Shown here: one piece after another, positions 23,290 through 30,900 of the stretch | Numbering within the stretch: the first letter of the stretch is position 1 | Layout: every line of letters starts with the position of its first letter | DNA from: an uncultured Rhodospirillales bacterium | GTDB taxonomy: Bacteria; Pseudomonadota; Alphaproteobacteria; CAAGCB01; CAG-977 | Direction: 5' to 3' | Length of the DNA: 59,007 nt | NCBI GenBank assembly: GCA_902777205.1 | Contig: CACYSU010000013.1 | Location: forward strand, 31,952 to 90,958 | Program-made: the position numbers and the translations under genes | Notes under the pieces: generated by a model | Database searches by the model: none | Told to the model about the DNA's origin: nothing | What the model saw: the letters and a program-made list of their open reading frames with translations, nothing else

Positions 23290-24051
23290 TCACACCGACC
23301 TGATATCAACGCCTTTGCGGATCAACGCCCGTTTCAATTCGGGAACGGGCAGAGTGCCGAAATGAAAAATCGACGCCGCCAACGCCGCGTCCGCCGCGCC
23401 TGTTGTGAAAACGTCGGCGAAATGATCCGGATCAGGGCCCGCGCCGCCCGACGCGATGACGGGCAGGTTCGTGTTTTTCGACACCAGCGCGGTCAATTCC
23501 AGATCGAACCCCTTTTGCGTGCCGTCGGCGTCCATGGATGTCAGCAAAATCTCGCCCGCGCCCAGCGATTCGACCTCTTCGACCCAGTCGAGGACTTTCT
23601 TTTCCGTCTTTTTCCGCCCCGCGTTGACGACGACGTAAAACTCGCCGTCGAAACGTTTGGCGTCAACGGCGACGACAACGCACTGCGACCCGAATTTTCC
23701 GGCCGCTTCGGCGACCAGATCGGGATTCGCCACCGCCGCCGTGTTCAGCGACACCTTGTCCGCCCCCGCCAGCAGCAGCGCGCGGATGTCGTCGATGGAA
23801 CGGATGCCGCCGCCGACCGTGAACGGGATGAACACTTGGCGCGCGACGCGTTCCACCATGTCCAGCGTCGTTTTCCGGCCGTCGTTCGTCGCGGTGATGT
23901 CCAGAAAAACCAGTTCGTCCGCCCCCTCTTGCGAATATTTACGCGCCAGTTCGACGGGATCGCCCGCGTATTTCAGGTTTTCAAAGTTGACGCCCTTGAC
24001 GGTTTGTCCGTCCTTGACATCCAAACAGGGAATGATGCGTTTCGTCAGCAT
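23290..24051 (-). CDS. hisF: Imidazole glycerol phosphate synthase, cyclase subunit
   Basis: 253 residues. Converts PRFAR and ammonia from HisH into imidazole glycerol phosphate and AICAR. TIM-barrel with the catalytic Asp11 ('IPCLDVKDG') and Asp130 ('VVAVDAKR'), phosphate-binding 'TVGGGIRS', '[12 protein letters not shown]' and 'ASGGAG', and '[12 protein letters not shown]'. All are intact. hisH lies 6 nt upstream, the other histidine genes are not nearby, and the neighbours concern membranes and lipids, so a role outside histidine synthesis cannot be excluded. Confidence 0.95.
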   Translation of the reverse strand: MLTKRIIPCLDVKDGQTVKGVNFENLKYAGDPVELARKYSQEGADELVFLDITATNDGRKTTLDMVERVARQVFIPFTVGGGIRSIDDIRALLLAGADKVSLNTAAVANPDLVAEAAGKFGSQCVVVAVDAKRFDGEFYVVVNAGRKKTEKKVLDWVEEVESLGAGEILLTSMDADGTQKGFDLELTALVSKNTNLPVIASGGAGPDPDHFADVFTTGAADAALAASIFHFGTLPVPELKRALIRKGVDIRSV

Positions 24052-24057
24052 GGAAAA

Positions 24058-24642
24058 CTATCCTTTGATCCATCGTTGAATGGTGTCGTAACCGGTCTGC
24101 CCGCTTTTTTCGGGGTGGAACTGCGTCGCCGTGATGTTGCCGGTCTGCACGGCCGCGGTGAACGGAACGTGATAGTCCGCCGTCGCGGAAACGACGGACG
24201 GGTCGTCGCAAACGGCGTGATAGGAATTGACGAAATAATAAAAATCGTCGCGCAGGAAAGAATTGGCGGCGGTCGTTTTGATCCTGTTCCACCCGATTTG
24301 CGGCACTTTTCCTTGCGTGAAGCGGACGTTTTTGCCTTTCAGCAGCCCCAACCCCTTGACGCCGGGGGCTTCCTCGGACGAATCGAACAGCACCTGCAGC
24401 CCGACGCAAATCCCCAAAAACGGGACGCCCTTGCGGATGACGGCGCGCAAAGGTTCGGCCAACCCCTTGGCGGTCAACGCCTGCATGACCTGCCCGAAAT
24501 GGCCTTGCCCCGGAAAGATCAGCCGTCCGGCGTTTTCAACGTCGCGCGCGCGATCCGTCAGCTTGTAGGGGACGGCGAAAGAATCCAACATATTGACGAC
24601 GCTTTTCAAATTGCCGCCGCCGTAGTCCAGAACCACCAGCAT
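24058..24642 (-). CDS. hisH: Imidazole glycerol phosphate synthase, glutaminase subunit
   Basis: 194 residues. Class I glutamine amidotransferase giving ammonia to HisF. The catalytic triad is Cys79 ('[10 protein letters not shown]'), His176 and Glu178 ('TQFHPEKSG'). '[11 protein letters not shown]' at the N-terminus and 'PQIGWNRI' are family hallmarks. Located just upstream of hisF with 6 nt between. The UbiA-like gene lies 6 nt upstream of hisH, and the three genes plus the YgjV-like gene look like one transcription unit. Confidence 0.95.
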   Translation of the reverse strand: MLVVLDYGGGNLKSVVNMLDSFAVPYKLTDRARDVENAGRLIFPGQGHFGQVMQALTAKGLAEPLRAVIRKGVPFLGICVGLQVLFDSSEEAPGVKGLGLLKGKNVRFTQGKVPQIGWNRIKTTAANSFLRDDFYYFVNSYHAVCDDPSVVSATADYHVPFTAAVQTGNITATQFHPEKSGQTGYDTIQRWIKG

Positions 24643-24648
24643 TTTTTT

Positions 24649-25533
24649 TCATCCGTACATAATCAACAACATAAACAAACCGTAAAAGGCGACCAATCCC
24701 TGCAGCGCGCGGTCGGAAAACAGAACATCCACAGGGTCGGCGTAGCTTTCGCGTTCGATCAGCAGGCTGTAGCGCATACAGATCAGCAGTACCGCGGGGA
24801 CGCTCCAAACGCGGGCGTTCGCGGGGTCGGGCATGGCCGGAATCGGCGCGATCGTCCATAACGCGTAAAACGCGATCGCCAGCGTCAGGCACATATACAT
24901 ATTCTTGTCCAGAAACGCGGGCGTGTAGAATTTCAAAACGCCGTCGATTTCATCGCCGCTTTTGATCCGCTTCAGCAATTCGTTGCGCCGCTTTCCCAGC
25001 CCCAGACAGGCCGCCATGGCCGTCACGGTCAGATACAGCCAGACGGAAACCGCGGCGTGAACCAGAAAACCGCCGTAAAACACGCGGATCAGAAAACCGG
25101 AAACCAGAACGGCCACATCCGCCAGCGGCACTTTTTTAACGCCGGCGGAATAAAGGATGTTCAGCAAAACGTACAGAACCGGCAAAGCCGCCGCGGTTTT
25201 GTCCGGCGCGACGCAAAGGTTGACGGCCGTTCCCGCGCCAAACAGCAAAACGGCCAGAACGCGCGCCGACACAACGGAAACCGCTCCGCTGGCCAAGGGG
25301 CGGCTTTTCTTGATTTCGTGCCGGCGGTCGCTTTCGACATCGCGCAGGTCGTTAAAGACATAGACGGCGGACGCGCACAATCCGAACGCCAGCCACCCGT
25401 AAAAAGCCGCCATAAAACCGGCCGCGTCCGACAACCGCCCGCTGAACACCAGCGGCGCGAAAATCAGCGCGTTTTTGATCCAATGGCGCGGACGGCACAA
25501 ACGGATCAAAGCGGACAGGCGGGAAAACGTCAT
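24649..25533 (-). CDS. UbiA-family prenyltransferase, decaprenyl-P phosphoribosyltransferase-like
   Basis: 294 residues from the ATG at 25533; the frame is open for 43 more codons with no reason to use them. Eight to nine membrane helices. The first UbiA aspartate motif is 'NDLRDVESDRRHEIKKSRPL', preceded by 'RPRHWIKNALIFAPLVFSG'. The 'RPRxWxKN' and 'NDxxDxExDrxHpxKxxRPxA' pattern resembles decaprenyl-phosphate phosphoribosyltransferases (Rv3806c type) more than UbiA or CyoE. 'LGLGKRRNELLKRIKSGDE' follows in the second motif region. The prenyl phosphate acceptor and the ribosyl donor are inferred from the subfamily resemblance only. Confidence 0.75.
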   Translation of the reverse strand: MTFSRLSALIRLCRPRHWIKNALIFAPLVFSGRLSDAAGFMAAFYGWLAFGLCASAVYVFNDLRDVESDRRHEIKKSRPLASGAVSVVSARVLAVLLFGAGTAVNLCVAPDKTAAALPVLYVLLNILYSAGVKKVPLADVAVLVSGFLIRVFYGGFLVHAAVSVWLYLTVTAMAACLGLGKRRNELLKRIKSGDEIDGVLKFYTPAFLDKNMYMCLTLAIAFYALWTIAPIPAMPDPANARVWSVPAVLLICMRYSLLIERESYADPVDVLFSDRALQGLVAFYGLFMLLIMYG

Positions 25534-25670
25534 GACAATCTCCGAATTTTTTGTGAAGATAGCATTGTTTGTTTGAAAAGGAAAGGGCGGACGCGCCGAA
25601 AAAAGTTCGCCCGCGATCAAAATTTTATTGCAAAGCCGTTTCAAAGGGGCTATAAACGTCATTGCTCTGC

Positions 25671-25746
<76 letters not shown>

Positions 25747-25749
25747 TTA

Positions 25750-25780
25750 AAAAAACCGTCCGACAAGGGCGGTTTTTTTA
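25750..25780 (+). terminator. Terminator of tRNA-Lys
   Basis: AAAAAACCGTCCGACAAGGGCGGTTTTTTT: a 9-bp or longer stem (AAAAACCG / CGGTTTTT with CC/GG) and a T-run. It is the first of two near-copies (see the repeat at 25756-25792). Confidence 0.75.
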
Positions 25781-25792
25781 ATGGTATGTATG
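25756..25792 (+). repeat. 37-nt direct repeat, copy 1
   Basis: Begins CCGTCCGACAAGGGCGG, continues with a T-run and ends AATGGTATGTATG. Copy 2 is at 25939-25975, 183 nt away, nearly identical (one A-to-T-run shift). Confidence 0.85.
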
Positions 25793-25938
25793 GGCGCGGG
25801 AGAGAACCCGCGGGCGGGTTCGGTCGCCGCAGGCGACGACGCGCAGGCGCACCGGCGCCGAGCGGCCGGCTTGACCGGTGAGCGCAGCGAACAACCCCTC
25901 ATCACCTTCGATGCGCAAAACCGGCAGAGTTTTGCATT
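25793..25938. repeat. Hairpin-rich GC block with degenerate tRNA 3' end
   Basis: No gene is apparent. Successive perfect inverted repeats are present: GAACCCGC-GG-GCGGGTTC, GTCGCC-GCA-GGCGAC, GGCGC-ACC-GGCGCC-like, and CCGG-CTTGA-CCGG. Near the end, 'AACCCCTCATCACC' resembles the 3' part of the tRNA ('AATCCCTCATCACCC'). The structure looks like a palindromic repetitive element inserted in a duplication of the tRNA 3' end and terminator. Confidence 0.55.
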
Positions 25939-25975
25939 CCGTCCGACAGGGCGGTTTTTTTTAATGGTATGTATG
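25939..25975 (+). repeat. 37-nt direct repeat, copy 2 (terminator-like)
   Basis: CCGTCCGACAGGGCGG, T-run, AATGGTATGTATG. It keeps the ability to form the terminator hairpin of copy 1. Confidence 0.85.
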
Positions 25976-26000
25976 CGGCGGAATGTTGATGACTCGACGC

Positions 26001-26030
26001 TTGAATTTTTCCGTAAGGTGTGCTTATAAT
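26001..26030 (+). promoter_or_regulatory. Strong promoter of candidate antitoxin small RNA
   Basis: -35 TTGAAT at 26001-26006 and a perfect -10 TATAAT at 26025-26030, 18 nt apart. Transcription should begin near 26037 and read right. No reading frame with a ribosome site follows on this strand, but a structured RNA and a terminator hairpin do. Confidence 0.7.
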
Positions 26031-26036
26031 CGTGTA

Positions 26037-26112
26037 TCGGAAGTTTGGTGCATTTAACCGATTTTCAAAGAATACCCCCGCAGAGTGGCAGCTCTTGCGG
26101 GGGTAAGTTTTA
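26037..26112 (+). ncRNA. Candidate antitoxin RNA of a par/Fst-like type I module
   Basis: Predicted RNA of about 75 nt. Its 5' part can fold ATCGG (26036-26040) with CCGAT (26058-26062), exposing a 17-nt loop. The loop and its 3' edge hold TGGTGCATTTAACC (26046-26059). The same 14 nt, with one change, occur at 26184-26197, where they are the antisense of the Shine-Dalgarno and start codon of the 25-residue peptide gene. The RNA should therefore pair with the peptide mRNA at its translation start. It ends in the hairpin that also ends the peptide mRNA from the other side. Existence of the RNA is inferred; the promoter, repeat and hairpin are seen. Confidence 0.6.
26073..26112. terminator. Shared bidirectional terminator between small RNA and peptide mRNA
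   Basis: Stem TACCCCCGCA / TTGCGGGGGTA with an inner GAG/CTC stem (26073-26105), a 6-nt loop and T-rich flanks in both directions (AAGTTTTATTT on plus, TTCTTTGAAAAT on minus). It lies 9 nt past the stop codon of the minus-strand peptide gene. Confidence 0.65.
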
Positions 26113-26113
26113 T

Positions 26114-26191
26114 TTACTTGCCGTGGGCTTTTAATAAAACTGCGATCGCCAGCAAAATGTAAGCAATCGCTTCTATGAAAGAATGGTGCAT
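26114..26191 (-). CDS. 25-residue hydrophobic peptide, candidate type I toxin
   Basis: MHHSFIEAIAYILLAIAVLL then KAHGK. Residues 5-20 form one membrane helix, and the end is basic. The Shine-Dalgarno is near-perfect (GAAAGGAGG, 4-5 nt from ATG). A promoter on the minus strand (26230-26258) would give a 5' leader of about 32 nt with a small hairpin, and a terminator follows. A small RNA from the opposite side carries a sequence complementary to this ribosome site. Layout and peptide type match Fst/par-like type I toxins, which depolarise or damage the membrane. There is no sequence identity to Fst that I can claim, and toxicity is inferred. Confidence 0.65.
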   Translation of the reverse strand: MHHSFIEAIAYILLAIAVLLKAHGK

Positions 26192-26197
26192 TTTACC
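26184..26197. repeat. 14-nt direct repeat overlapping peptide start and RBS
   Basis: TGGTGCATTTTACC, 13 of 14 identical to TGGTGCATTTAACC at 26046-26059. Because the two transcripts run in opposite directions, a direct repeat in DNA gives complementarity in RNA, as with DRa/DRb of plasmid pAD1 par. Confidence 0.85.
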
Positions 26198-26229
26198 TCC
26201 TTTCAATCCGCTGTAAGGCGGACGGGCGC

Positions 26230-26258
26230 ATATTACCGACATATCCGTTGTTTTACAA
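26230..26258 (-). promoter_or_regulatory. Promoter of the 25-residue peptide gene
   Basis: Read on the minus strand: TTGTAA (-35), 17 nt, TAATAT (-10). Start expected near 26223. The leader then folds TCCGC-CTTACA-GCGGA at its 5' end just before the Shine-Dalgarno. Confidence 0.65.
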
Positions 26259-26298
26259 CTTCAAAGGAAGAAGAGGCTTTCTTAACAATCTCGGTGAA

Positions 26299-26328
26299 AA
26301 AGAGGGCGCCGCGAACGACGCCCCCGAA
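26299..26328 (-). terminator. Terminator after the 20-residue peptide gene
   Basis: On the minus strand GGGCGTCG-TTCG-CGGCGCCC (one or two imperfect pairs) followed by TCTTTTTC. It starts right after the stop codon of the small peptide gene. Confidence 0.6.
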
Positions 26329-26331
26329 AAA

Positions 26332-26394
26332 TCAACTGTAAAACAGCGTGATTATTTCAATTAAAATTTTCAGCAACGCTAAAAATTTCAACAT
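26332..26394 (-). CDS. 20-residue hydrophobic peptide (Ibs-like size and composition)
   Basis: MLKFLALLKILIEIITLFYS, TGA stop. A strong Shine-Dalgarno GGAGGGG lies 5 nt before the ATG and can be held in the loop of a small hairpin (GCAC-GGAGGG-GTGC), which could restrain translation. A terminator follows the stop. Composition and length recall Ibs toxins (18-19 residues), but it may equally be a free-standing small membrane protein. I found no antisense RNA promoter facing it comparable to that of the neighbouring 25-residue peptide. Confidence 0.5.
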   Translation of the reverse strand: MLKFLALLKILIEIITLFYS

Positions 26395-26450
26395 GGCACC
26401 CCTCCGTGCGGAAACATGACCGCGTTGAGAAAAGAGCCGCCGGAAACCCA

Positions 26451-26479
26451 TTGACAAACGTCCGCGGATTTCCTATCCT
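26451..26479 (+). promoter_or_regulatory. Strong promoter of small RNA or deaminase leader
   Basis: Perfect -35 TTGACA (26451-26456), 17-nt spacer, -10 TATCCT (26474-26479). Start expected near 26486. Confidence 0.7.
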
Positions 26480-26485
26480 ATAGCC

Positions 26486-26562
26486 ATGAGATGGAGTTAT
26501 AGCGCAACTCCTTTCCATGTTAAGGAAAATGTCCGGTGCTGCAAACGCCGGACTTTTCTTTT
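26486..26562 (+). ncRNA. Candidate structured small RNA or leader with three hairpins
   Basis: After the strong promoter come three hairpins in a row: GGAGTT-ATAGCGC-AACTCC, TTTCC-ATGTTAA-GGAAA, and a terminator-like GTCCGG-TGCTGCAAACG-CCGGAC followed by TTTTCTTTT. Between the first two, CTCCTTTCC is complementary to a strong Shine-Dalgarno (GGAAAGGAG) and shares 8 nt of complementarity with the RBS of the 25-residue peptide mRNA. It could be a free small RNA of about 75 nt or the attenuating leader of the deaminase gene 140 nt downstream. Not one of the riboswitch classes I know. Confidence 0.55.
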
Positions 26563-26701
26563 ATATGTGCTTTCGCGCGGGCGGACAAGGAATAAAAAGA
26601 GGGCGCAGCTGATCGGGGGTGTCCGTTTCCACGCCCTTTGCTTCAAATCATTTGTCGCCGCGCGAAAAGGCTGGTATGATGCCGGAAAAAGGAGGTTTCG
26701 C

Positions 26702-27139
26702 ATGGATAAATGGCAGAAAAGATTTTTTGATCTGGCGCGTTTGGTCGCCACATGGTCGAAAGACCCGTCTTCGCAGGTCGGCGCGGTGATTGTCGATGAT
26801 AAAAAACGCATTGTTTCCGTCGGGTTCAACGGGCTGCCGATCGGGGTGGAGGACACAAAGGAACGATTGGAAAACCGCGAAATCAAATACGAACTGATCG
26901 TCCATGCCGAAGCCAACGCCATCCTGACCGCGCCGAAATCGGTCGCCGGATGCACGATTTACGTTTACCCGTATCTGCCGTGTTCCCGATGCGCTGGCGC
27001 GATCATCCAATCGGGCATCAAACGCGTGATTGTCGAAGACCGTCCCATTCCGGAACGCTGGCAGGCGAATTTCGATCTGGCGAAAAAGATTTTGACCGAA
27101 GCGGGCGTCGAAGTAGATATCGTCCCCCTTGATGAATAA
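26702..27139 (+). CDS. Cytidine/deoxycytidylate deaminase family protein
   Basis: 145 residues from the ATG at 26702, which has AAAAAGGAGG 6 nt upstream; the longer open frame upstream runs through the small-RNA promoter region and is rejected. Zinc ligands and catalytic Glu are present as H68-A-E70 ('IVHAEANAI') and C94-x2-C97 ('LPCSRCAGAI'), the dCMP deaminase pattern. 'KDPSSQVGAVIVDDKKRIVS' and 'GFNGLPIGVED' are typical of ComEB/dCMP deaminases. Likely converts dCMP to dUMP for dTMP synthesis. Specificity is by family resemblance. Confidence 0.88.
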   Translation: MDKWQKRFFDLARLVATWSKDPSSQVGAVIVDDKKRIVSVGFNGLPIGVEDTKERLENREIKYELIVHAEANAILTAPKSVAGCTIYVYPYLPCSRCAGAIIQSGIKRVIVEDRPIPERWQANFDLAKKILTEAGVEVDIVPLDE

Positions 27140-27176
27140 AAAAAAGGCTTTGCCGTTTGGCAAAGCCTTTTTTTTT
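27138..27176. terminator. Bidirectional terminator between deaminase and beta-barrel genes
   Basis: AAAGGCTTTGCC-GTTT-GGCAAAGCCTTT with A-run before and T-run after; a 12-bp perfect stem. Confidence 0.9.
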
Positions 27177-27187
27177 GTCCGGAAAAA

Positions 27188-27769
27188 TCAGAACGCGAAA
27201 CGAACGCCGACCATGGCTTCGTTGGACGCCGCTTTGTTTTTCCAAGAATCGCCGTCCGCTTCTTTCCATTTGGAAATGGACGGTTTCAGATAGCGGTAAC
27301 CGATGTCAACGGCGACGTTTTTGGAAACTTCGATACCGACGCCCGCCTGCAATCCGTAAGCGAACACTCTTTTGGATTTGGAATACAGTCCCTCCTCGTC
27401 ATCGCTGTATTTCATCTTCAAATCGGTAAAGCCGACGCCCGCGCCGACATACGGCGTCAGGATCGAGCTGTTTTCAAAATCGTAGTAGCCGTTCAGCATG
27501 AACGCCTGTCTGCCGAATTTCCCGTCGTCTTTTTTGCCCATTTTGGTGATGCCGTATTCCAATTCCGCGCGGGCGGCGCCGATTTTCGCGCCGACGGCCA
27601 GATTGGTTCCGACGTGTTTGAAAGAGTTGGAATGATCTTCTTCTTTATCTTTCAGTTTGTCCCAGCTCTGTCCGACTTTGACAGACGCATAAGGAACAAC
27701 GTCAGCGGCCTGAGCGGCGGAGGCGAACAAACCGATTACGGCGACAGCCGCCATCAATGTCTTTTTCAT
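27188..27769 (-). CDS. Outer-membrane beta-barrel protein (OmpA/Omp25-like barrel)
   Basis: 193 residues. Signal peptide 1-21 (ends AAQAAD). The mature protein alternates polar and hydrophobic residues as expected for eight strands ('VPYASVKVGQSWDKL', 'ARAELEYGITKMG', 'LTPYVGAGVGFTDLKMKY', 'VAVDIGYRYLKPSISKW') and ends in Phe, the usual C-terminal signal for BAM insertion. It matches the small opacity-type barrel family. No peptidoglycan-binding domain is attached. Upstream lie two copies of an AT-rich motif also present before the autotransporter gene. Confidence 0.85.
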   Translation of the reverse strand: MKKTLMAAVAVIGLFASAAQAADVVPYASVKVGQSWDKLKDKEEDHSNSFKHVGTNLAVGAKIGAARAELEYGITKMGKKDDGKFGRQAFMLNGYYDFENSSILTPYVGAGVGFTDLKMKYSDDEEGLYSKSKRVFAYGLQAGVGIEVSKNVAVDIGYRYLKPSISKWKEADGDSWKNKAASNEAMVGVRFAF

Positions 27770-27848
27770 GATGTGATATCTCCTAACAGTTTTGCATAAA
27801 GACAGTCAAAAGGTTACACACTTGATTGTCGTTTGGCAAGGCAAAATT

Positions 27849-27906
27849 AACATTAAAATGTGTTATTTCTTATAACTATTAAAACAGATTTGTATTTTAA
27901 TGTGTG
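27849..27906. promoter_or_regulatory. Two AACATTAAAATGTGTT-like operator motifs before the barrel gene
   Basis: AACATTAAAATGTGTT at 27849-27864 (arms ACATT/AATGT) and ATTTTAATGTGTG at 27894-27906 within the barrel gene's upstream region. Similar sites occur at 32316-32393 before the autotransporter and XRE genes. Confidence 0.5.
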
Positions 27907-27930
27907 TTTTGAACGGGATAAGGATATGCG

Positions 27931-27965
27931 AAAGGGGCGGAATTTTTTTTCCGCCCCTTTTTTTT
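27931..27965. terminator. Terminator of the autotransporter gene
   Basis: AAAGGGGCGG-AATTTTTTTT-CCGCCCCTTT followed by a T-run on plus; on the minus strand it follows the autotransporter stop by 15 nt. Confidence 0.85.
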
Positions 27966-27980
27966 CAAACCGGAAAACGG

Positions 27981-30900
27981 TCAGAAATTGACTTTCAGGT
28001 TGATCATGCCGGTATGATCTTTGTAATGATCCTTGAACTTGCCTTCGTAGCTGACGGAAAGTTCGGACGTGTTGCCAAACGCGACGGTCAGCCCCGCGCC
28101 TGTTTCGACGCCGAACCGTTTCATCGGGTCGCCCGACGCGACATAGCTGGAATGATCGGGCAGGACGACCGTGCGGTTTTCGTCGTCGCGGGCGAAATCG
28201 TACGTCGCCGCCACCTTTAATTCGGGCGTGAAGTTGATTTTCGGATTCGCGGTCAAGTGATATCCTTTCGCCGCTTTGATGCCGGCGACGCCCGTCCACG
28301 TGTTTTGCGTTTTGTCGCGCAATGTCGCGCCCGCCGCGTCGGTGTATTCTTTCAACCGGACGTTGGTGAAGCGGACGGCGGCTTCGGGGGTCAGCAATCC
28401 GAAATCGTATCCGGCGGCGATTTGCGCGGCGATCGTGTCGGCGTCATAGTCGCTGGCCAGCCCGACCGTGCGCGTTTTTTCGTCGTATTTGGAACGGCCG
28501 TAACTGACGACGCCGTTGACATAGGCTTGGTGCGGCTTGTATTCGCCGTACACGAACCCCGTGTGCGTATCGACATCGGTTTGCGCGCGATCCGTCGAAA
28601 TATCGCCGGAGGTGTAGGCGTAACCGATACCGGCTTTGAAGCTGTCGGTGAAGTTGACTTCGGCGCCGGCCGCGAACCCGTTTGAATGGGCGTTGAATCC
28701 GTCCTCTTTGTCCAGTTTGGCGTAGTTCATCATGCCCTGCGCCCAAACGGACGACCTGCCGGCGGCGTAATCGCCGCCCGAACGGCCGCGCCCTCTGAAC
28801 GATCCGCCCGATTTCACGCCGCCGCCGAAACGCGATCCGACGACGTTGATGACGGATTTCGCCGTGCTTGTCGCCGTTTTCGCGCCGGATTGGGCGGCGT
28901 CGGGGGCGACTTCTTTCAGGATTTGGCGTACTTCGGCGGTTTTGCCCGCGGCCGCGTCCAACATATCGTTGACTTTTTCAATGATCTTTTGCGTATGTTC
29001 GGGCAGCTTGTTCAGCACTTCGTTCGCCAGATCCAGAATTTTCGACGCCTGCTTTTCGCTTTCGGGCAATGCGACGCCGGATTTTTCCAAATCTTCAATC
29101 GCGGCTTCGGAAGCGGTCGCCAGACGCAGGATGTACAAATTCCCGCCGTTCCAGTTTTCCAGCGCGCCGATCGTTTTGGCGTCGGCGATGTCGAAGTTGG
29201 AAGACGACACGGCAAAACGGTTGGTCGCGTATTCGCCGAACGTAAAGCCCGATCCGTTCGTGATTTTGTATTCCGTCACCGCGTCGCGCGAAGCGTTGCT
29301 CATGTCCAGTTTCAGCGTCACTTTGTCCGCCGCCGCCGTGATGATCGCGGACGTTTGCGCCGCGTCGGTCAGAATCGCCGAAATCGTCCCGCCGGAAATC
29401 AGGTCGGCCGTCAGCGTACCCGTTCCGATGTCCAGCGTTTTACCGTCGGCGATGTTCAAGGTCGTCAATCCCGTCGGCAAAGCGGACAAAGCCAGATTCG
29501 TGTTGACATTGATCGTCGTTCCGGAAATCGTTCCGTTCAAACGGGCGGCGGCGGAATTGAACGCGATCGTTCCGCCTTTGACGTTCGCGTTTAAAGCGCC
29601 GGACAGGTCGATCGTGCTGTTCGTCAGGTTCAACGTGTCGCCGTCCGACGTGAAAACGTCCAGCGTCGCGCCGTCGGAAACGATCAGATCGGACGTGTCC
29701 AGCGACACTTTGCCGCTTTTCGCCGTGATGTCGTTCCGGCCGTTCGCCGTGATCGTCGAACCGGAAACCGTGATGTTCCCGTCCTTGGCCGATCCGTTCA
29801 CCAAACCGGACGCGCCGTTCATCGTGATTGCCGAATTTACAACCTTGACTTGGGCGGAAAATTCGGAAACTTTGCCGTTATACGCCGCATAGGCGTCGCG
29901 CAAGGTTTTTTCGACCAGATCGTAATCCAGATCCTTGTTTTGTTCCCACTGTTCCTGAATATAGCTTTGCAGTTCCGGTTCCTGATAGTATTCCAACGTG
30001 CCGGAATAGGGAACTTCGATCGCGTCGTTGGCAAACATGGTCAAATCGTCAAGGTCTTTTGTTTTCGCTTCGACGCGTTTCAAATCGGCCAGAATTTCAT
30101 TGACGGCAATATTGATTTCGGCTTCGGTCAGCTGTTTTTGATTGTTCAGCCGCAGCGTCACGTTCGCGTTGGGATCGACGTTTCCCCACATGGAATTGAT
30201 GCCCCAGATGACATCACCCGTTCCGGCTTTGGCGTCCGCGTTCAGCGTGATGTCCGCGTTGTTCAATTTCGTGTCGATGCCGAAAGCGTCGTCCACTACG
30301 CGGTAGTTGCCTTTCCAGTTGTCCAAACTGCCGCCGAACCCGCCGATGAAAGCACTGCCGTTCGCGATGATCTTGCCGGAAATTTCCGGCGCGGAAACGA
30401 TCGTTTTTGCGACGGAAACGCCTTTTTCACCCGTCACGGTCAATTTTTCGCTGGCTTCGATTTCATTGGACATTTTGTTCGCGGACAGGGCGAAATTCGC
30501 TTTGTCGGAATCAACGGCGATGTTTTTGCCGTACATTTCAAGGAAAGTAAGCTTTGAAAAATCGCCGCCCGTGATGTTCAACTTTCCGCTTTCCGCGTAT
30601 TCCTTGGAAGCGTCTATATTCATCCAATTGTTGAATGTTCCGCCGGAAATGTTGACATCTTTGCCTTCCAAATCATTATCTTTGAACGAACCGCCCGTAA
30701 TGTTCAAATCGCCGTTATTGGCCGCAATGGAACTGTCACTGAACGTTCCGTTTGAAATCGAAATGCCGTCCAAACTGTCGGAGTTCAGTTCCGCATTGTT
30801 GAAAACACCGCCCGAAATTTCGATTTTTCCCTTAGGAACGATGTTTCCGCCAAAACCATAAACACTGTTCTCGTTATGCCTCGGTTTGATAAAGGCTACG

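Noticed and set aside
25880-25912. A second tRNA-like sequence after tRNA-Lys
   Set aside because: Only the 3' arm resembles the tRNA; no anticodon or D-arm can be drawn. Treated as a degenerate duplication.
25781-26029. 82-codon plus-strand frame downstream of tRNA-Lys
   Set aside because: Crosses palindromes and a terminator copy; no ribosome site; the region contains promoter elements instead.
26486-26701. 72-residue N-terminal extension of the deaminase
   Set aside because: It runs through three hairpins and a terminator-like stem, and the family starts at the ATG at 26702 with a strong RBS.
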